Below are positions 28,049-37,038 of a stretch of 64,000 bases of DNA, one piece after another; position 1 is the first letter of the stretch; each line of letters begins with the position of its first letter. The DNA lies in NCBI GenBank assembly GCA_021789975.1, contig JAJYIT010000006.1:99515-163514 (forward strand), written 5' to 3'. The notes below the pieces were generated by a model, which was given only the letters and a program-made list of their open reading frames with translations, was not told where the DNA came from and did not search any database. Made by a program: the position numbers and the translations under genes. Source of the DNA: Bacteroidota bacterium (GTDB lineage: Bacteria > Bacteroidota > Ignavibacteria > Kryptoniales > JAKASW01).

Positions 28049-31000
28049 TTACTCGTTGCCGGATGGAATTCCTTTTTGAAGCCTGTGCCAGGTCGCGAGC
28101 AATTGATCGAGCTGCGTCCGGGAATATTTGTAGACTTCGTATTCCCCTTGGGTAGGCACCGCATCGGCGCCCTGCACTGCAGTGGCAAGGCTCGCGAGAT
28201 CTCCTGCGACAGTCGCCACATTTGGTTTTCCTTTGCTCTGCAAGCTTTCCAAAGAGTCCTTAAGTTTGCCTGACAGCCCGCTAGGGCCGCCGAGCACTTT
28301 CCCAATCTCGGAGTGCATAGTCACGACCTGATCAAGTGCCAGGTCGATCTGCATCGAGAGCTTGAGTTGACGCTCCAGCGCGATCATGGTGACTGGAACG
28401 CGGGGGTCCTCCTTCACCACAAAGGGTTCGGTATATGTTTTTCCATTGACTTCAAGTGTCACAGTGTATTTGCCTGGAAGAACCAGCGGTCCTTCCGGAT
28501 CGAGAGGAGTGCCGGCATCAACGTCGTTTGTACCACCTTCCGGCCAGACGGCAGCGATATCGTACTCGTACCTGAGAGCTTGCGGACGTGGGTACCTGAG
28601 GTTCCAGACGAATCTATGTTGGCCCGCGGCTGCGGATAGCTCTTGAGGCGGTTTGATCCATCCGGCTTGAAAATACCTGTGCGACGGGAGCTCTGTCGGA
28701 GCCTCCCCGCTTACAAATTTATTTACGACATTTCCTTTGGAGTCCCGGAAAATCAGCGTGACGGGACCGCTTGAATTATCCTTTAGCCAGTAATCTATTA
28801 TGGCGCCTGTCGGAGGATTTTGTCCGAGTGCTGTCGAAGGCGGCCATGGAGTATCTTTGTTCTCGTCGGGCCGCATCCTTATAGCTACCGCAGGGCTAAA
28901 AAGATGCACACTCTCCGAGGGAAGGGAAGCGCTCATTTCCCGCAGCGGCTTGATGTCGTCCAGGACCCAGAATGCCCGTCCCTGCGTGCCAGCGACCAGA
29001 TCGTTGTCGTGTACCACTAAGTCGTTGACACATACTGTGGGCAAGTTGAGAGTCAGCGGCTGCCAGTTCCTACCGTCGTCAAAAGATACGTATACGCTAC
29101 GGTTTGTTGCCACATATAGGAGTCCCTTCTTACCGGGATCGCATCGGACGCAGTTCGTGAACTCATCCGTGGGAAGACCTTGCGTAATTGTCTCCCACGT
29201 CCTTCCGTCATTAGTTGTTTTCAGAACCAGCGGTCTTGTATATCCTAACCGTTGAGTGTTCACCGCTGCGTACGCTGTGTGTGGAGATAAATATGACGGA
29301 TCAATGGCATCGACTCTTGCCCATTCCGGTACCGCTTTTGGCGTAACGTTTTTCCATGTCTTACCGCCGTCCGTCGTCAGCTGAATCAAACCGTCATCCG
29401 TTCCTATCCAGATGGTGTTTGCAGACAAAGGGGAGGGGTCGATCGTGAATATGACTCCGTAACCTGCTTTGAGTGCTTCGAGCCGGGTAGGGTTCTCATA
29501 ATCTTTAGCTCCTGCCACTCTTCCGGATAGGTCGGGGCTGATCTTTGACCAATGGTTCCCGTCATCCGTAGATTTCCAGAGATACTGGTTTGCCACATAT
29601 AGTGCATGATTCCCTACAGGCGAGAAGGCAAGGGGAGTAATCCAGGTATAACGGTACTTGACTGTCGGTTCCTTTGCACCGTAAGTAGAGAGCGGCCAGG
29701 GTGAGATTTCGGCAACCTGACGAGTCACGTTGTTAAAGCGGGAGAAGTGTCCGCCGAGTCCGCTTCCAAAAACCCAATTCGGATCGCCGGGCTTCGGGAC
29801 ATCGTAATCCCGCTCGTCTCCACCGACCGGATGCCAGTCACGATCTTCGATTACGCCGTACGGTCCGCGGCTCAATATGCCGACTGTTCCGTTGTCCTGT
29901 TGACCGCCGTAAATCTTATAAGGGAATTGATTGTCCACTGCAATATGGTAGAACTGTCCGGTGGGCTGGTTGTACCAGCTTGACCATGTATTGCCGCCGT
30001 CCACGCTTACTACGCAGCCTTGATCGGATGCCGTTATCATGTAGTGAGTATTTAGCGGATTGATCCAGAGGAAATGGTAATCGTCCCCTCCAGGCGCGCC
30101 TTTGAATATCGTAAAGTGCTTTCCGCCGTCGTCAGACCGATGGATCGAGCGGTCCATGACGTAGACTATGTTCGGATTTGTAGGATCAACAGTGACGCGG
30201 CTGAAGTAGTTGTTTGCGAATCCACCATAGTGGTTTATGTATGTCCAATGTGCACCGCCGTCGTCCGAACGATACAGCCCGCTCTTTCCACCTGTGGCGA
30301 TTATCGTCGCGTAGACAATTTGACCACTGCTCCCGGGAGCGGCGGCCAATCCGATACGTCCAAGTGATCCGGCGGGAAGACCGTTTCCCTCCAGTCTTGT
30401 CCAGTGCTCGCCGCCGTCTGTGCTCTTGAAGATTCCCGATCCGGGTCCCATTTGCGGCATGAAGTAGTCGAGCCACGGGTGCGCTTCCATCTGCCACATT
30501 GCGGCATACACAATGTCGGGTGCTTTCGGATCAGAGGCGAGGTCCACTGCACCTGTACTGTCGTCCTCATAGAGAACTCTCTTCCAGCTTGTTCCGCCGT
30601 CGGTCGTCAGGAAAACTCCGCGTTCGGAATTTGGCGCGAACACATTTCCGAGTGCGGCAACCAACACGTGGTTCGGATTCGTCGGGTCGATGATTATGCG
30701 GCCGATATGCAGAGTCTTTTTCAATCCGACATTCTTCCATGTCTTACCTCCATCCGTTGTCTTATAGACACCGTCGCCTGCGAGCATATCGTATCTGAAC
30801 GCAACCTGTCCTGTTCCGACGTACAAAACCTTCGGATTCGAAATTGAGATGTCGATGGCGCCGATACTTGATGCACCTTCGTGCTGAAGCTCAGGCATCC
30901 ATGTCCTTCCTGCATCGATGGATTTCCACACGCCGCCGCCCGCAGCGCCGAAGTAGAAAGTATTGGGCTGGTCGGGTACACCAACTGCCATGGTCGCCCA

Positions 31001-31198
31001 TCCTCCGCGATAGGGCCCGACGTTGCGCCATTTTAGACCGGCGTAATCCTTTTCTGGAAGTCCCTGTGCGATGACGATGTTTGTCACCGATACCACGGAG
31101 ATAATGAAAAATGCTATCCCGATCGGGTGGAGAAGATATATCCCGATACTTTCAACCAAATCGTTGAATAATTTCTGGAGAGAGGTCTTTACTCCCAT
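28049..31198 (-). CDS. Exported Asp-box (BNR/VPS10-like) multi-blade propeller protein
   Basis: The 1049-residue protein starts with a membrane or signal segment (residues about 24-45, ending NIVIAQ). Many Asp-box repeats follow (SIDAGRTW, TTDGGKTW, STDGGEHW, SDDGGAHW, SVDGGNTW, STDDGNHW) over about 60-720, which should form one or two beta-propellers of the sortilin/sialidase type. The last 300 residues add a beta-sandwich-like region and a helical end. Members are often called glycosyl hydrolase, but no catalytic residues can be named here, and a binding or peptidase-associated role is equally possible. GGAGG lies nine bases before the ATG. It is a single-gene unit. Confidence 0.85.
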   Translation of the reverse strand: MGVKTSLQKLFNDLVESIGIYLLHPIGIAFFIISVVSVTNIVIAQGLPEKDYAGLKWRNVGPYRGGWATMAVGVPDQPNTFYFGAAGGGVWKSIDAGRTWMPELQHEGASSIGAIDISISNPKVLYVGTGQVAFRYDMLAGDGVYKTTDGGKTWKNVGLKKTLHIGRIIIDPTNPNHVLVAALGNVFAPNSERGVFLTTDGGTSWKRVLYEDDSTGAVDLASDPKAPDIVYAAMWQMEAHPWLDYFMPQMGPGSGIFKSTDGGEHWTRLEGNGLPAGSLGRIGLAAAPGSSGQIVYATIIATGGKSGLYRSDDGGAHWTYINHYGGFANNYFSRVTVDPTNPNIVYVMDRSIHRSDDGGKHFTIFKGAPGGDDYHFLWINPLNTHYMITASDQGCVVSVDGGNTWSSWYNQPTGQFYHIAVDNQFPYKIYGGQQDNGTVGILSRGPYGVIEDRDWHPVGGDERDYDVPKPGDPNWVFGSGLGGHFSRFNNVTRQVAEISPWPLSTYGAKEPTVKYRYTWITPLAFSPVGNHALYVANQYLWKSTDDGNHWSKISPDLSGRVAGAKDYENPTRLEALKAGYGVIFTIDPSPLSANTIWIGTDDGLIQLTTDGGKTWKNVTPKAVPEWARVDAIDPSYLSPHTAYAAVNTQRLGYTRPLVLKTTNDGRTWETITQGLPTDEFTNCVRCDPGKKGLLYVATNRSVYVSFDDGRNWQPLTLNLPTVCVNDLVVHDNDLVAGTQGRAFWVLDDIKPLREMSASLPSESVHLFSPAVAIRMRPDENKDTPWPPSTALGQNPPTGAIIDYWLKDNSSGPVTLIFRDSKGNVVNKFVSGEAPTELPSHRYFQAGWIKPPQELSAAAGQHRFVWNLRYPRPQALRYEYDIAAVWPEGGTNDVDAGTPLDPEGPLVLPGKYTVTLEVNGKTYTEPFVVKEDPRVPVTMIALERQLKLSMQIDLALDQVVTMHSEIGKVLGGPSGLSGKLKDSLESLQSKGKPNVATVAGDLASLATAVQGADAVPTQGEYEVYKYSRTQLDQLLATWHRLQKGIPSGNE

Positions 31199-31774
31199 TT
31201 TGTCCTCCGTTAATAATTGAATTGGGAATGGAGTGATAACGCTTTAAATATGGTGAGCATTCCTATATTCTGAGTCGCGATGAGTTAGAAGTGAGATGAC
31301 GGCATCTCCTCATTTAGGTCGCTAAGACGCAGATCAATTTAACGCGGCATTATGATCATATCAAGTTTTTGAAAAGAGCAGTAGTGGGCTACTTTGGCTT
31401 TCGAAAGAACTTACCGCTGAGCCGTTGGCTCATCAGCCTCTGGCTGAGAATCGCACGAATTCTGTTTTCCCAATTCGAAACTGCCTAACGGACAGGCAGG
31501 CGCGCTGCCGGTGCTGCGCTCTCGACGACAGGATGCCTCTGGGGATATGCTTCTTTTTGTGGCAGGCAACACATCCTTCATGTGTCCACCCACGCAAGCC
31601 GCTTCGCGTAAATTCCGGCTTCCAAGCTCAGCAGAATCGCAATCAGAGCGCTAACCTCGTCCCTGTAGGCAAGTGCATCCATGAAACTTTGCGAAGGCCT
31701 CTAAGCTTAAGCAGAGTTGCTTTCGCAAGGCGGCCGAGTCTGGAACCCTAAGCGCTGAACGAGTGCTTCACCTT
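31199..31774. other. Spacer with hairpins and an orphan heme-motif frame
   Basis: No intact gene lies in these 576 bases. Features seen: hairpins GAGCC/GGCTC and CAGCC/GGCTG near 31420-31450, CTGCCT/AGGCAG at 31481-31499, and TTGCGAAGGC/GCTTTCGCAA at 31689-31728, the last possibly ending transcription of the AhpD-like gene. On the minus strand, around 31560-31590, one frame reads THEGCVACHKKKH, a c-type heme motif with no gene around it. Confidence 0.55.
31431..31451 (+). repeat. 21-bp dispersed hairpin repeat, copy 1
   Basis: CATCAGCC-TCT-GGCTGAGAAT. A near-identical copy (19 of 21 bases) occurs in the opposite orientation at 40088-40108. The core CAGCC/GGCTG folds into a hairpin. The two copies lie near the two ends of the small-gene island. 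Confidence 0.6.
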
Positions 31775-32260
31775 TTAGTTCCGGCCGGCTGTCATCGCCT
31801 CTAAATCCTGTCCGGACATCGCGACTTGTCTTGTTGCGACGTTGAACCGGTTCCATACATTTATGCCGGCAATGTGGACGAGCAGTTGCGCAAGCGCATC
31901 CTCGCTGTAATACTTCGCCGCTTCATCCCAGATTTCATCGGACACCGGGTCGGGCCTGTCGCTGATTCTCGTTGCGGCTTCGGTAAGTGCAAGTGCTGCA
32001 CGCTCTGCTTCGGTGAAGAACGGTGCGTCGCGCCAGGCAGCTACGGCAAAGATGCGGTCGTCACTTTCACCTAACTTCTTCAGGCCGTGCGAGTGCATAA
32101 CTACGCAGACGCTACAGCCGTTTATCTGGCTCGCGCGGATGTGAACGAGTTCGAGTGTGCTCGGTGCTACACCTCCTCTATCAGACGCCGACGTGAATTC
32201 ACGAAGTGCCTTCAGGACACCCGGATATTTTCCGATCACATTTTTCATTCTTGCTTCCAT
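31775..32260 (-). CDS. Carboxymuconolactone decarboxylase family (AhpD-like) protein
   Basis: The 161-residue helical protein has the AhpD-type redox motif C-x2-C (NGCSVCVVMHSHGLKKLGE, about residues 48-66) with the following His. This layout marks peroxidase-associated disulfide reductases rather than the true decarboxylase. The C-terminal NRFNVATRQV is typical of the family. It is transcribed away from the island genes to its right. A role in peroxide or organic peroxide defence is likely by family; its electron partner is not nearby. Confidence 0.9.
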   Translation of the reverse strand: MEARMKNVIGKYPGVLKALREFTSASDRGGVAPSTLELVHIRASQINGCSVCVVMHSHGLKKLGESDDRIFAVAAWRDAPFFTEAERAALALTEAATRISDRPDPVSDEIWDEAAKYYSEDALAQLLVHIAGINVWNRFNVATRQVAMSGQDLEAMTAGRN

Positions 32261-32590
32261 GATCTATCTCCTTGTGATTTATATTTGTCTTCTGTTTCGT
32301 CCTTCAAAGTAATGACGAGTGAGCCGGTGAAATTGGGACAGATGGGATGATTCGATGGGCTCAGGTAAATGCCTGCGAGCAACCTGTGGTTTTGTGAGAG
32401 TTGTTGCGAAAACAATGAGTTCGGAAATCAATGAGCCGTGCGATTTGCAAAGCAGCGCAAAATTCAGCGATTTGCTCGCCAGGAGGCAGTAAAATAATTT
32501 CACCCGCTGTCGATTTGCGATTTCTCCGAACGACTACAGTATGTGAACAGAATTTCAAACATAAGAATTCAGAAAGAGGAGGAAACGGTC
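32261..32590. other. Divergent promoter region at the left end of the island
   Basis: These 330 bases separate the AhpD-like gene (minus) and the DoxX gene (plus). A degenerate form of the island leader motif (CGACTA...GTGAAC) lies at 32531-32548. The RBS GAGGAGG precedes the DoxX start. No gene is supported. Confidence 0.55.
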
Positions 32591-33043
32591 ATGTCCCAAA
32601 GGAATCCATTCGGAGAAGCATCATTGGAATACGCCGCCACTGCCGAACGCCCACAGGGGCGCGGCGCAGTTTGGACAGGTCGAATCATAAGCGGCTTTGT
32701 CGTTCTGTTCATGCTCTTTGACAACATAACAAAGATCACCATGAACCCTTATGTTGTAAAGGCGAGTGCGAGTCTGGGATATCCTGTTGCAACGATTCCC
32801 GTTATCGGGACCATCCTGCTGGCTTGCGTTGTTCTCTACATAGTGCCGCGTACTTCGATTATGGGAGCAGTATTATTGACAGGTTATCTCGGCGGTGCAG
32901 TCGCATCGAATCCTCGTATCAGCACGCCGCTCTTCAGCTACATATTGTTTCCGATTTACTTCGGCATACTGATCTGGGCTGGATTGTACCTGCGGAGCCG
33001 GAAAGTGCGCGAATTCTTATCGCTAAGAAGCGTAACAAAATAA
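32591..33043 (+). CDS. DoxX-like family membrane protein
   Basis: The 150-residue protein has about four membrane helices (residues about 32-50, 66-84, 90-108, 116-138) and fits the DoxX-like family. Conserved features include the first helix with LFDNITKI and the ending IYFGILIWAGLYLR. The start at 32591 (MSQRNPFGEA) has a strong RBS, GAGGAGG. DoxX proteins are linked to thiol or redox stress and to membrane quinones, but the biochemical role is not settled. A second DoxX gene lies at the far end of the island. Confidence 0.82.
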   Translation: MSQRNPFGEASLEYAATAERPQGRGAVWTGRIISGFVVLFMLFDNITKITMNPYVVKASASLGYPVATIPVIGTILLACVVLYIVPRTSIMGAVLLTGYLGGAVASNPRISTPLFSYILFPIYFGILIWAGLYLRSRKVREFLSLRSVTK

Positions 33044-33049
33044 TCACAG

Positions 33050-33290
33050 GAAAAGAAAACCGCGGAGACGCTAGGAGCGCAGCCGAAAAGTGTAACCACC
33101 AAGTGACCAACCTGCCTGCCAGCAGGCAGGGGCACTAAGTGTTGTACAACGGCACCAATACCAAACATTTTTCTTTGAGCCTTTGAGTCTTTGTGGTTTC
33201 CAGAGAGGTTCTCGGCCTGGCCTCTAGGGCGCAAGGAAAACTAGTTGAATTAAGACTTCGCGGCTCGGCGTTTTTGCGGTGAAAAAGGGA
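33050..33290. repeat. Long imperfect inverted-repeat spacer with a perfect palindrome
   Basis: The left end (AAAACCGCGGAGACGC...) resembles the reverse complement of the right end (...CGCGGCTCGGCGTTTTTGCGGTG). Units of the CACAAAGACTCAAAGG type lie near 33165-33195. At 33111-33130 the palindrome CCTGCCTGC-CA-GCAGGCAGG is present. The spacer separates the first DoxX and VOC genes. No gene is seen in it. Confidence 0.5.
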
Positions 33291-33296
33291 AATAAC

Positions 33297-33725
33297 ATGT
33301 CAACACAATCATTTAAGTTCGATATCTACGTCAACTACAAAGGGAATTGCGCGGATGCTTTTCAATTCTACGAAAAGCATCTTGGAGGCAAGATCACATC
33401 GATGGCGACTTTCAGGGATCAGCCCGAACCGGGCAACATCCCGATGAGCTGGGAGGACAAAATTCTTCACGCCCGGATGGAGATCGGAGGCGCGGTACTC
33501 ATGGGAGCCGACATCCCGACAGCCGAACCGATGCGCAGCGCGTATCTCACTCTCAGATTCGATAAGGCGGAAGAAGCGGAAAGAATCTACGCGATCCTCT
33601 CCGACGGTGGCCAGGTGTTCATGAAGATGGAGGAAACTCCATTCGCCTCCCGTTTCGCGATGCTCCGCGACAGGTTCGGGATAAACTGGATGCTGATGCA
33701 TGAGAATCAAGACGTGAATGGGTGA
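33297..33725 (+). CDS. VOC family protein (PhnB/glyoxalase-like), first copy
   Basis: The 142-residue protein has the PhnB-type VOC pattern: VNYKGNCADAFQFYEKHLGG (about residues 12-31) and the closing DRFGINWMLM. These belong to the glyoxalase/bleomycin-resistance superfamily; the beta-alpha-beta modules usually bind a metal or a small toxic molecule. I chose the ATG at 33297, with AAGGGA six bases upstream, over a GTG six codons earlier. Two more VOC genes lie at 39560 and 40146. The ligand is unknown. Confidence 0.85.
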   Translation: MSTQSFKFDIYVNYKGNCADAFQFYEKHLGGKITSMATFRDQPEPGNIPMSWEDKILHARMEIGGAVLMGADIPTAEPMRSAYLTLRFDKAEEAERIYAILSDGGQVFMKMEETPFASRFAMLRDRFGINWMLMHENQDVNG

Positions 33726-33802
33726 ACCAGATAAAATGAGAATGTTTAGTCCGGGAAATGTGTTGTTCTGTTATATGTATGTTCCTCAATGAAGAAAGAC
33801 AA

Positions 33803-34471
33803 ATGAACATAGTCGCTAAGTTAATCTCACAGACAAAAAAGCCGACAGGGATTGCCGGCCTGATTTTGACAAAAGCGATGAATCGGGCTCATAGCAGAAT
33901 AACTAACTGGGGGTTACACTTCCTGGAAATTGACGAGGGTCATAAGATACTGGAAATAGGATGCGGCGGAGGCAAGACCATATACAAACTCGCTCAGATG
34001 TTCAGGAATGGGAAAGTGTACGGCATTGATTATTCTGATGTATCGGTCAAGTCGTCCACTAAGCTAAACAGTCATCTCGTTGACCAAAACAGAGTTGAAA
34101 TACAAAAGGCAAGTGTGTCATCGATTCCATACCCGGCCGAGTTCTTTGATGTCATCACTGCTATTGAGACTTACTTCTTCTGGCCCAACCTGGAGAACGA
34201 TATGAAAGAAGTACTACGAGTGTTGCGGCCAAAGGGGAAGCTGCTTCTCGTTTCAGAAATTGTCAGAAGGCCTGAGAATGAGAAAACAATAGATCGATTT
34301 GCCCGGCTGGCGAATACGAGCGATTATATGCGCTACAAAACGAAGGGGGAGCTGAATCAAATATTCATAAACGCCGGGTATGGTAATGTTACGATACATG
34401 AGAACAAGAAGCATGGGTGGATCTGCGCCGTGGGATGCAAACCGGACAAAAAGGAGAAGGAAGAGTCATGA
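33803..34471 (+). CDS. Class I SAM-dependent methyltransferase
   Basis: The 222-residue enzyme has the SAM-binding motif ILEIGCGGGKT (residues about 52-62). The acidic second-strand motif VYGIDYSD follows, then FDVITAIETYFFWPNL in the place of motif IV. It resembles the UbiE/Methyltransf_11 group. Its stop overlaps the start of the SRPBCC gene (ATGA), so the two are co-translated. The start at 33803 follows AAGAAAG. The methyl acceptor is unknown; the island context favours a small molecule. Confidence 0.87.
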   Translation: MNIVAKLISQTKKPTGIAGLILTKAMNRAHSRITNWGLHFLEIDEGHKILEIGCGGGKTIYKLAQMFRNGKVYGIDYSDVSVKSSTKLNSHLVDQNRVEIQKASVSSIPYPAEFFDVITAIETYFFWPNLENDMKEVLRVLRPKGKLLLVSEIVRRPENEKTIDRFARLANTSDYMRYKTKGELNQIFINAGYGNVTIHENKKHGWICAVGCKPDKKEKEES

Positions 34472-34911
34472 GAAATCAGAATTATGCCACGACCTTTTCG
34501 GTCGACAAGACTACCCAACAAGTTTTCGATGCCATCAACAACGTTCGGGGATGGTGGTCCGGAGAGGTCGAAGGCAAAACGGACAAATTGGGTGCGGAGT
34601 TCACGTACACCGTTCCTGGCGCACACCGTTCCAAACAAAAGATAACAGAACTGATGCCCGGCAGGAAAATCGTCTGGCACGTTGTGGATGCAGACCTCAG
34701 CTTCGTGAAAAATAAGACCGAGTGGAAAGACACAGACATTGTTTTCGATATTTCGAAGAAGGGGAATAAGACTGAGGTTCACTTCACGCACATCGGTCTT
34801 GTACCAGCTTATGAATGTTACAGAGACTGCTCGAATGCATGGAGTATGCTCGTCAACGGGAATCTGATGAAGCTGATCGAAACCGGGAAGGATCAGCCGA
34901 GCCCGTGGTAA
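34468..34911 (+). CDS. SRPBCC-domain (AHSA1/START-like) protein
   Basis: The 147-residue protein of the START/Bet v1-like fold opens with YATTFSVDKTTQQVFDAINN and has VRGWWSGEVEG, then TEVHFTHIGLVP and the ending YRDCSNAWSMLVNGNLMKLI. This matches the AHSA1 branch. Such proteins have a deep hydrophobic pocket for a small ligand. It is translationally coupled to the methyltransferase upstream. Genes of this family often sit beside ArsR-type regulators; none is present here. Confidence 0.88.
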   Translation: MRNQNYATTFSVDKTTQQVFDAINNVRGWWSGEVEGKTDKLGAEFTYTVPGAHRSKQKITELMPGRKIVWHVVDADLSFVKNKTEWKDTDIVFDISKKGNKTEVHFTHIGLVPAYECYRDCSNAWSMLVNGNLMKLIETGKDQPSPW

Positions 34912-34935
34912 ATGTCGATTTAGAAGGTCGCCGTT

Positions 34936-34955
34936 CGACTATTTAGTGAACGAAA
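34936..34955 (+). promoter_or_regulatory. Island leader motif, copy A
   Basis: CGACTATTTAGTGAACGAAA lies 31 bases before the RibD-C/DHFR-like gene at 34987. The identical 20 bases occur at 35647. It contains the small palindrome ACTA-TT-TAGT. It is likely a shared operator or promoter element of island genes. Confidence 0.6.
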
Positions 34956-34986
34956 CAAATTCCGAATTTTGAAATAAGGAGAAACT

Positions 34987-35589
34987 ATGAGAAAAATAAT
35001 CGTCCAGGAGTTTATTACGCTAGACGGAGTAATGCAGGCACCGGGCGGACCCGAGGAAGACAAATCCAGCAGCTTCGGGTATGGCGGTTGGACTGCACCA
35101 TATTTCTACGAAGCCGACGAAGCGGCCGGTGAGTTCATGCAGAAATGGATGAAGTCCACGGATATTCTTCTAGGTAGAAAAACATTTGAGATTTTTGCAG
35201 CCTACTGGCCTGAACATGCAGACATGTGGCCGGGTATCAATGATGTCGCCAAATATGTCGTGAGTACTACCATGAAGAATGCAGATTGGAAAAATTCGGT
35301 CTTCCTGAAGAGTGTCGATGACCTCAAGAAGCTCAAAAATTCAGAAGGCTCCGACATCAAAGTCCACGGCAGCGGCAACTTGGCCCACACATTGTTCAAG
35401 CATGATCTGGTCGATGAGCTGTGTTTGATGACTTTCCCGATCATACTCGGTCCAGGCAAGCGTCTGTTCGATGAAGGGAGTTTTCCTGCGGCGTTTACCA
35501 TGACAGACAGTCTGGTTACGCCGAATAGTGAGATCTTCGCAACCTACAAGCGGGCTGGAGACGTCAAGATGGGTACCATCGGAGCTTGA
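34987..35589 (+). CDS. Dihydrofolate reductase family (RibD C-terminal-like) protein, first copy
   Basis: The 200-residue protein fits the RibD-C/DHFR-like family: IVQEFITLDGVMQAPGG at the start, DILLGRKTFEIFAAYWP (about 56-72), KVHGSGNLAHTLFKHDLVDEL (about 120-140) and PIILGPGKRLF. The fold should bind NADPH, but it is neither true FolA nor a complete RibD. In this family the substrate is usually unknown. Copies of the leader motif lie both upstream and just downstream. Two further full copies lie at 37386 and 37997. Confidence 0.88.
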   Translation: MRKIIVQEFITLDGVMQAPGGPEEDKSSSFGYGGWTAPYFYEADEAAGEFMQKWMKSTDILLGRKTFEIFAAYWPEHADMWPGINDVAKYVVSTTMKNADWKNSVFLKSVDDLKKLKNSEGSDIKVHGSGNLAHTLFKHDLVDELCLMTFPIILGPGKRLFDEGSFPAAFTMTDSLVTPNSEIFATYKRAGDVKMGTIGA

Positions 35590-35646
35590 GGCGGCCATCG
35601 CAAATGTTCCGCGACAGTTGAACTGTCGGTTTTAGATTTTATCAAA

Positions 35647-35666
35647 CGACTATTTAGTGAACGAAA
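35647..35666 (+). promoter_or_regulatory. Island leader motif, copy B
   Basis: This is identical over 20 bases to copy A at 34936 and runs directly into the Shine-Dalgarno sequence (GAAAGGAG) of the YciI gene at 35679. A shortened form (AACGACTATTTGT) precedes the VOC gene at 39560, near 39533-39545. Such close placement to an RBS fits a repressor site or a short 5' leader. Confidence 0.6.
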
Positions 35667-35678
35667 GGAGACACTACA

Positions 35679-36137
35679 ATGAGATTTATGATGTTTATGA
35701 TTCCGCCGGAATACCAGCCGAATCCTTCAAAGGGTAAAAAGGCTGAAGAAGGTTTTGCGCCGACCGCAGAAGCTGTAGCGGAGATGAGCAAGTATAATGA
35801 GGACATGGCGAAAGCCGGAATTCTCATTTCGCTCGACGGACTTCACCCGCTCCTGAATGGTGCCCGTGTTACCTATAAAGGCGGTAAGACAACTGTAACC
35901 GACGGACCATTCGTCGAAGCGAAGGAAGTCGTCGGCGGCTATTGGCTGGTAGATGTTAAATCGAAAGAAGACGCCGTCGAATGGGCGAAACGTTGCCCGG
36001 CCGTCAAGGTTGATTCCGGAGCCACTATCGAAGTCAGGCAGATATTCGATTGGTCGGAGATGCCACCTGAGGTCAGGAAAGCCGGAGAGAGCAAAGTGGT
36101 ACAGGAAGCGATTGAGAAGAACAGAAGAAAAAGTTGA
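35679..36137 (+). CDS. YciI family (DGPF domain) protein, first copy
   Basis: The 152-residue protein opens with MRFMMFMIPPEYQ. It has the family signature VTDGPFVEAKEVVGGYWLVDV (residues about 69-89), in which the Asp-Gly-Pro-Phe motif gives the domain its name, and ends with IEVRQIFDWSEMP. YciI-type proteins have a ferredoxin-like fold and are often paired with ECF sigma factors; no sigma factor is present. Two more copies lie at 38674 and 39087. The function of the family is largely unknown. Confidence 0.88.
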   Translation: MRFMMFMIPPEYQPNPSKGKKAEEGFAPTAEAVAEMSKYNEDMAKAGILISLDGLHPLLNGARVTYKGGKTTVTDGPFVEAKEVVGGYWLVDVKSKEDAVEWAKRCPAVKVDSGATIEVRQIFDWSEMPPEVRKAGESKVVQEAIEKNRRKS

Positions 36138-36150
36138 ATACAAGTCATTC

Positions 36151-36597
36151 ATGAAAACCGTATTCGACAAAGTGACCAGAGATGAACTGATCGGAAGAAT
36201 AAATACGCTTAATGAAAACAGCAAGGCTCGATGGGGCGCCATGAATGTACGGCAGATGGTTAAGCATTGCACGCTGTGGGAAGAAATGGCACACGGAAAG
36301 ACAAAATCGAAGCGTGTTCTTCTTGGGTACTTGTTCGGCAAGATAGCATTGAAAAGCATGATAGGCGATGACCGGCCGGTCAAGAGAAATATGCCTACTC
36401 TCCCTCAGCTAAGAGTGCATGAAGAGACGGGAGATTTATCGGCGGCAAAGAAGAAATGGATTTCGTTCATCAAAGAATATGAGAGTTTTCCCAACGAGGG
36501 ATTCGTTCATCCTTTCATGGGGAAAATAACAAGGGAGCAAGCCGGCTATTTGGCTTACAAGCACGCCGATCATCACCTGAGGCAGTTTGGGAGTTAG
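36151..36597 (+). CDS. DUF1569 (DinB-like) protein
   Basis: The 148-residue helical protein has RWGAMNVRQMVKHCTLWEEM (residues about 27-46) and a C-terminal GYLAYKHADHHLRQFG. These place His residues as in the DinB/YfiT four-helix metal-binding superfamily. It lies 13 bases after the YciI gene on the same strand and is probably co-transcribed. The upstream RBS is weak. It may be a metal-dependent thiol-transferase-like enzyme; that is family inference only. Confidence 0.8.
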   Translation: MKTVFDKVTRDELIGRINTLNENSKARWGAMNVRQMVKHCTLWEEMAHGKTKSKRVLLGYLFGKIALKSMIGDDRPVKRNMPTLPQLRVHEETGDLSAAKKKWISFIKEYESFPNEGFVHPFMGKITREQAGYLAYKHADHHLRQFGS

Positions 36598-36699
36598 TTT
36601 TGATTATACTGGGACAAGATTCATTTCTATGGCAACGGTTGATGCGCGGTTTTGATTCTGTCCCGTTTGATGCATTTATCAGAACGGAGCAATTATCGT

Positions 36700-37038
36700 T
36701 CACGCCACAAGAGTTCGAAATGCCTCGATTACCGTTTGCCAAATCTTTGACGAGCAATGGCCAATTGTCGTGATTACATCCGATCGACGGAGAGTCGCGA
36801 TCCTGTCTACTTTCACTACCGAGTCCACTCGGAGTCCAGTTTGAGAAAACTCGTTGTCGGTGGTGCGAATGGGAATTTCGCGCTTTGTAAGAGAATCTGG
36901 GATGATTGAGCTGATGGCGCAAACAACAAGGTCATGGAACCGGTCGTCTGTGATTGTAATGATAACAGCAGGACGAACTTTCGATACGGATGGAACTGTG
37001 AATGGGAAGTTAATGAGAATGATATCGCCCGGGCTCAT
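36700..37038 (-). CDS. Type II toxin, MazF/PemK family
   Basis: The 112-residue protein has the MazF opening MSPGDIILINFPFT and KVRPAVIITI (residues about 20-29), with the SKVRP Arg-Pro that is part of the active site, and a C-terminal VKVDRIATLRR. MazF-type toxins are sequence-specific mRNA endoribonucleases. It overlaps the upstream antitoxin by 4 bases. It is opposite in direction to the surrounding island genes, as is usual for self-contained toxin-antitoxin modules within accessory arrays. Confidence 0.9.
   Translation of the reverse strand: MSPGDIILINFPFTVPSVSKVRPAVIITITDDRFHDLVVCAISSIIPDSLTKREIPIRTTDNEFSQTGLRVDSVVKVDRIATLRRSDVITTIGHCSSKIWQTVIEAFRTLVA

Noticed and set aside
31481..31499. 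Integron attC-like core (GCCTAAC) near the left end of the island
   Set aside because: No matching GTTRRRY partner lies within 140 bases, no integrase gene is in the window, and the island spacers do not share an attC-like structure. The single 7-mer is expected by chance.
34936..35666. CRISPR-like direct repeats
   Set aside because: There are only two exact 20-base copies 711 bases apart with genes between them. No array and no cas genes.
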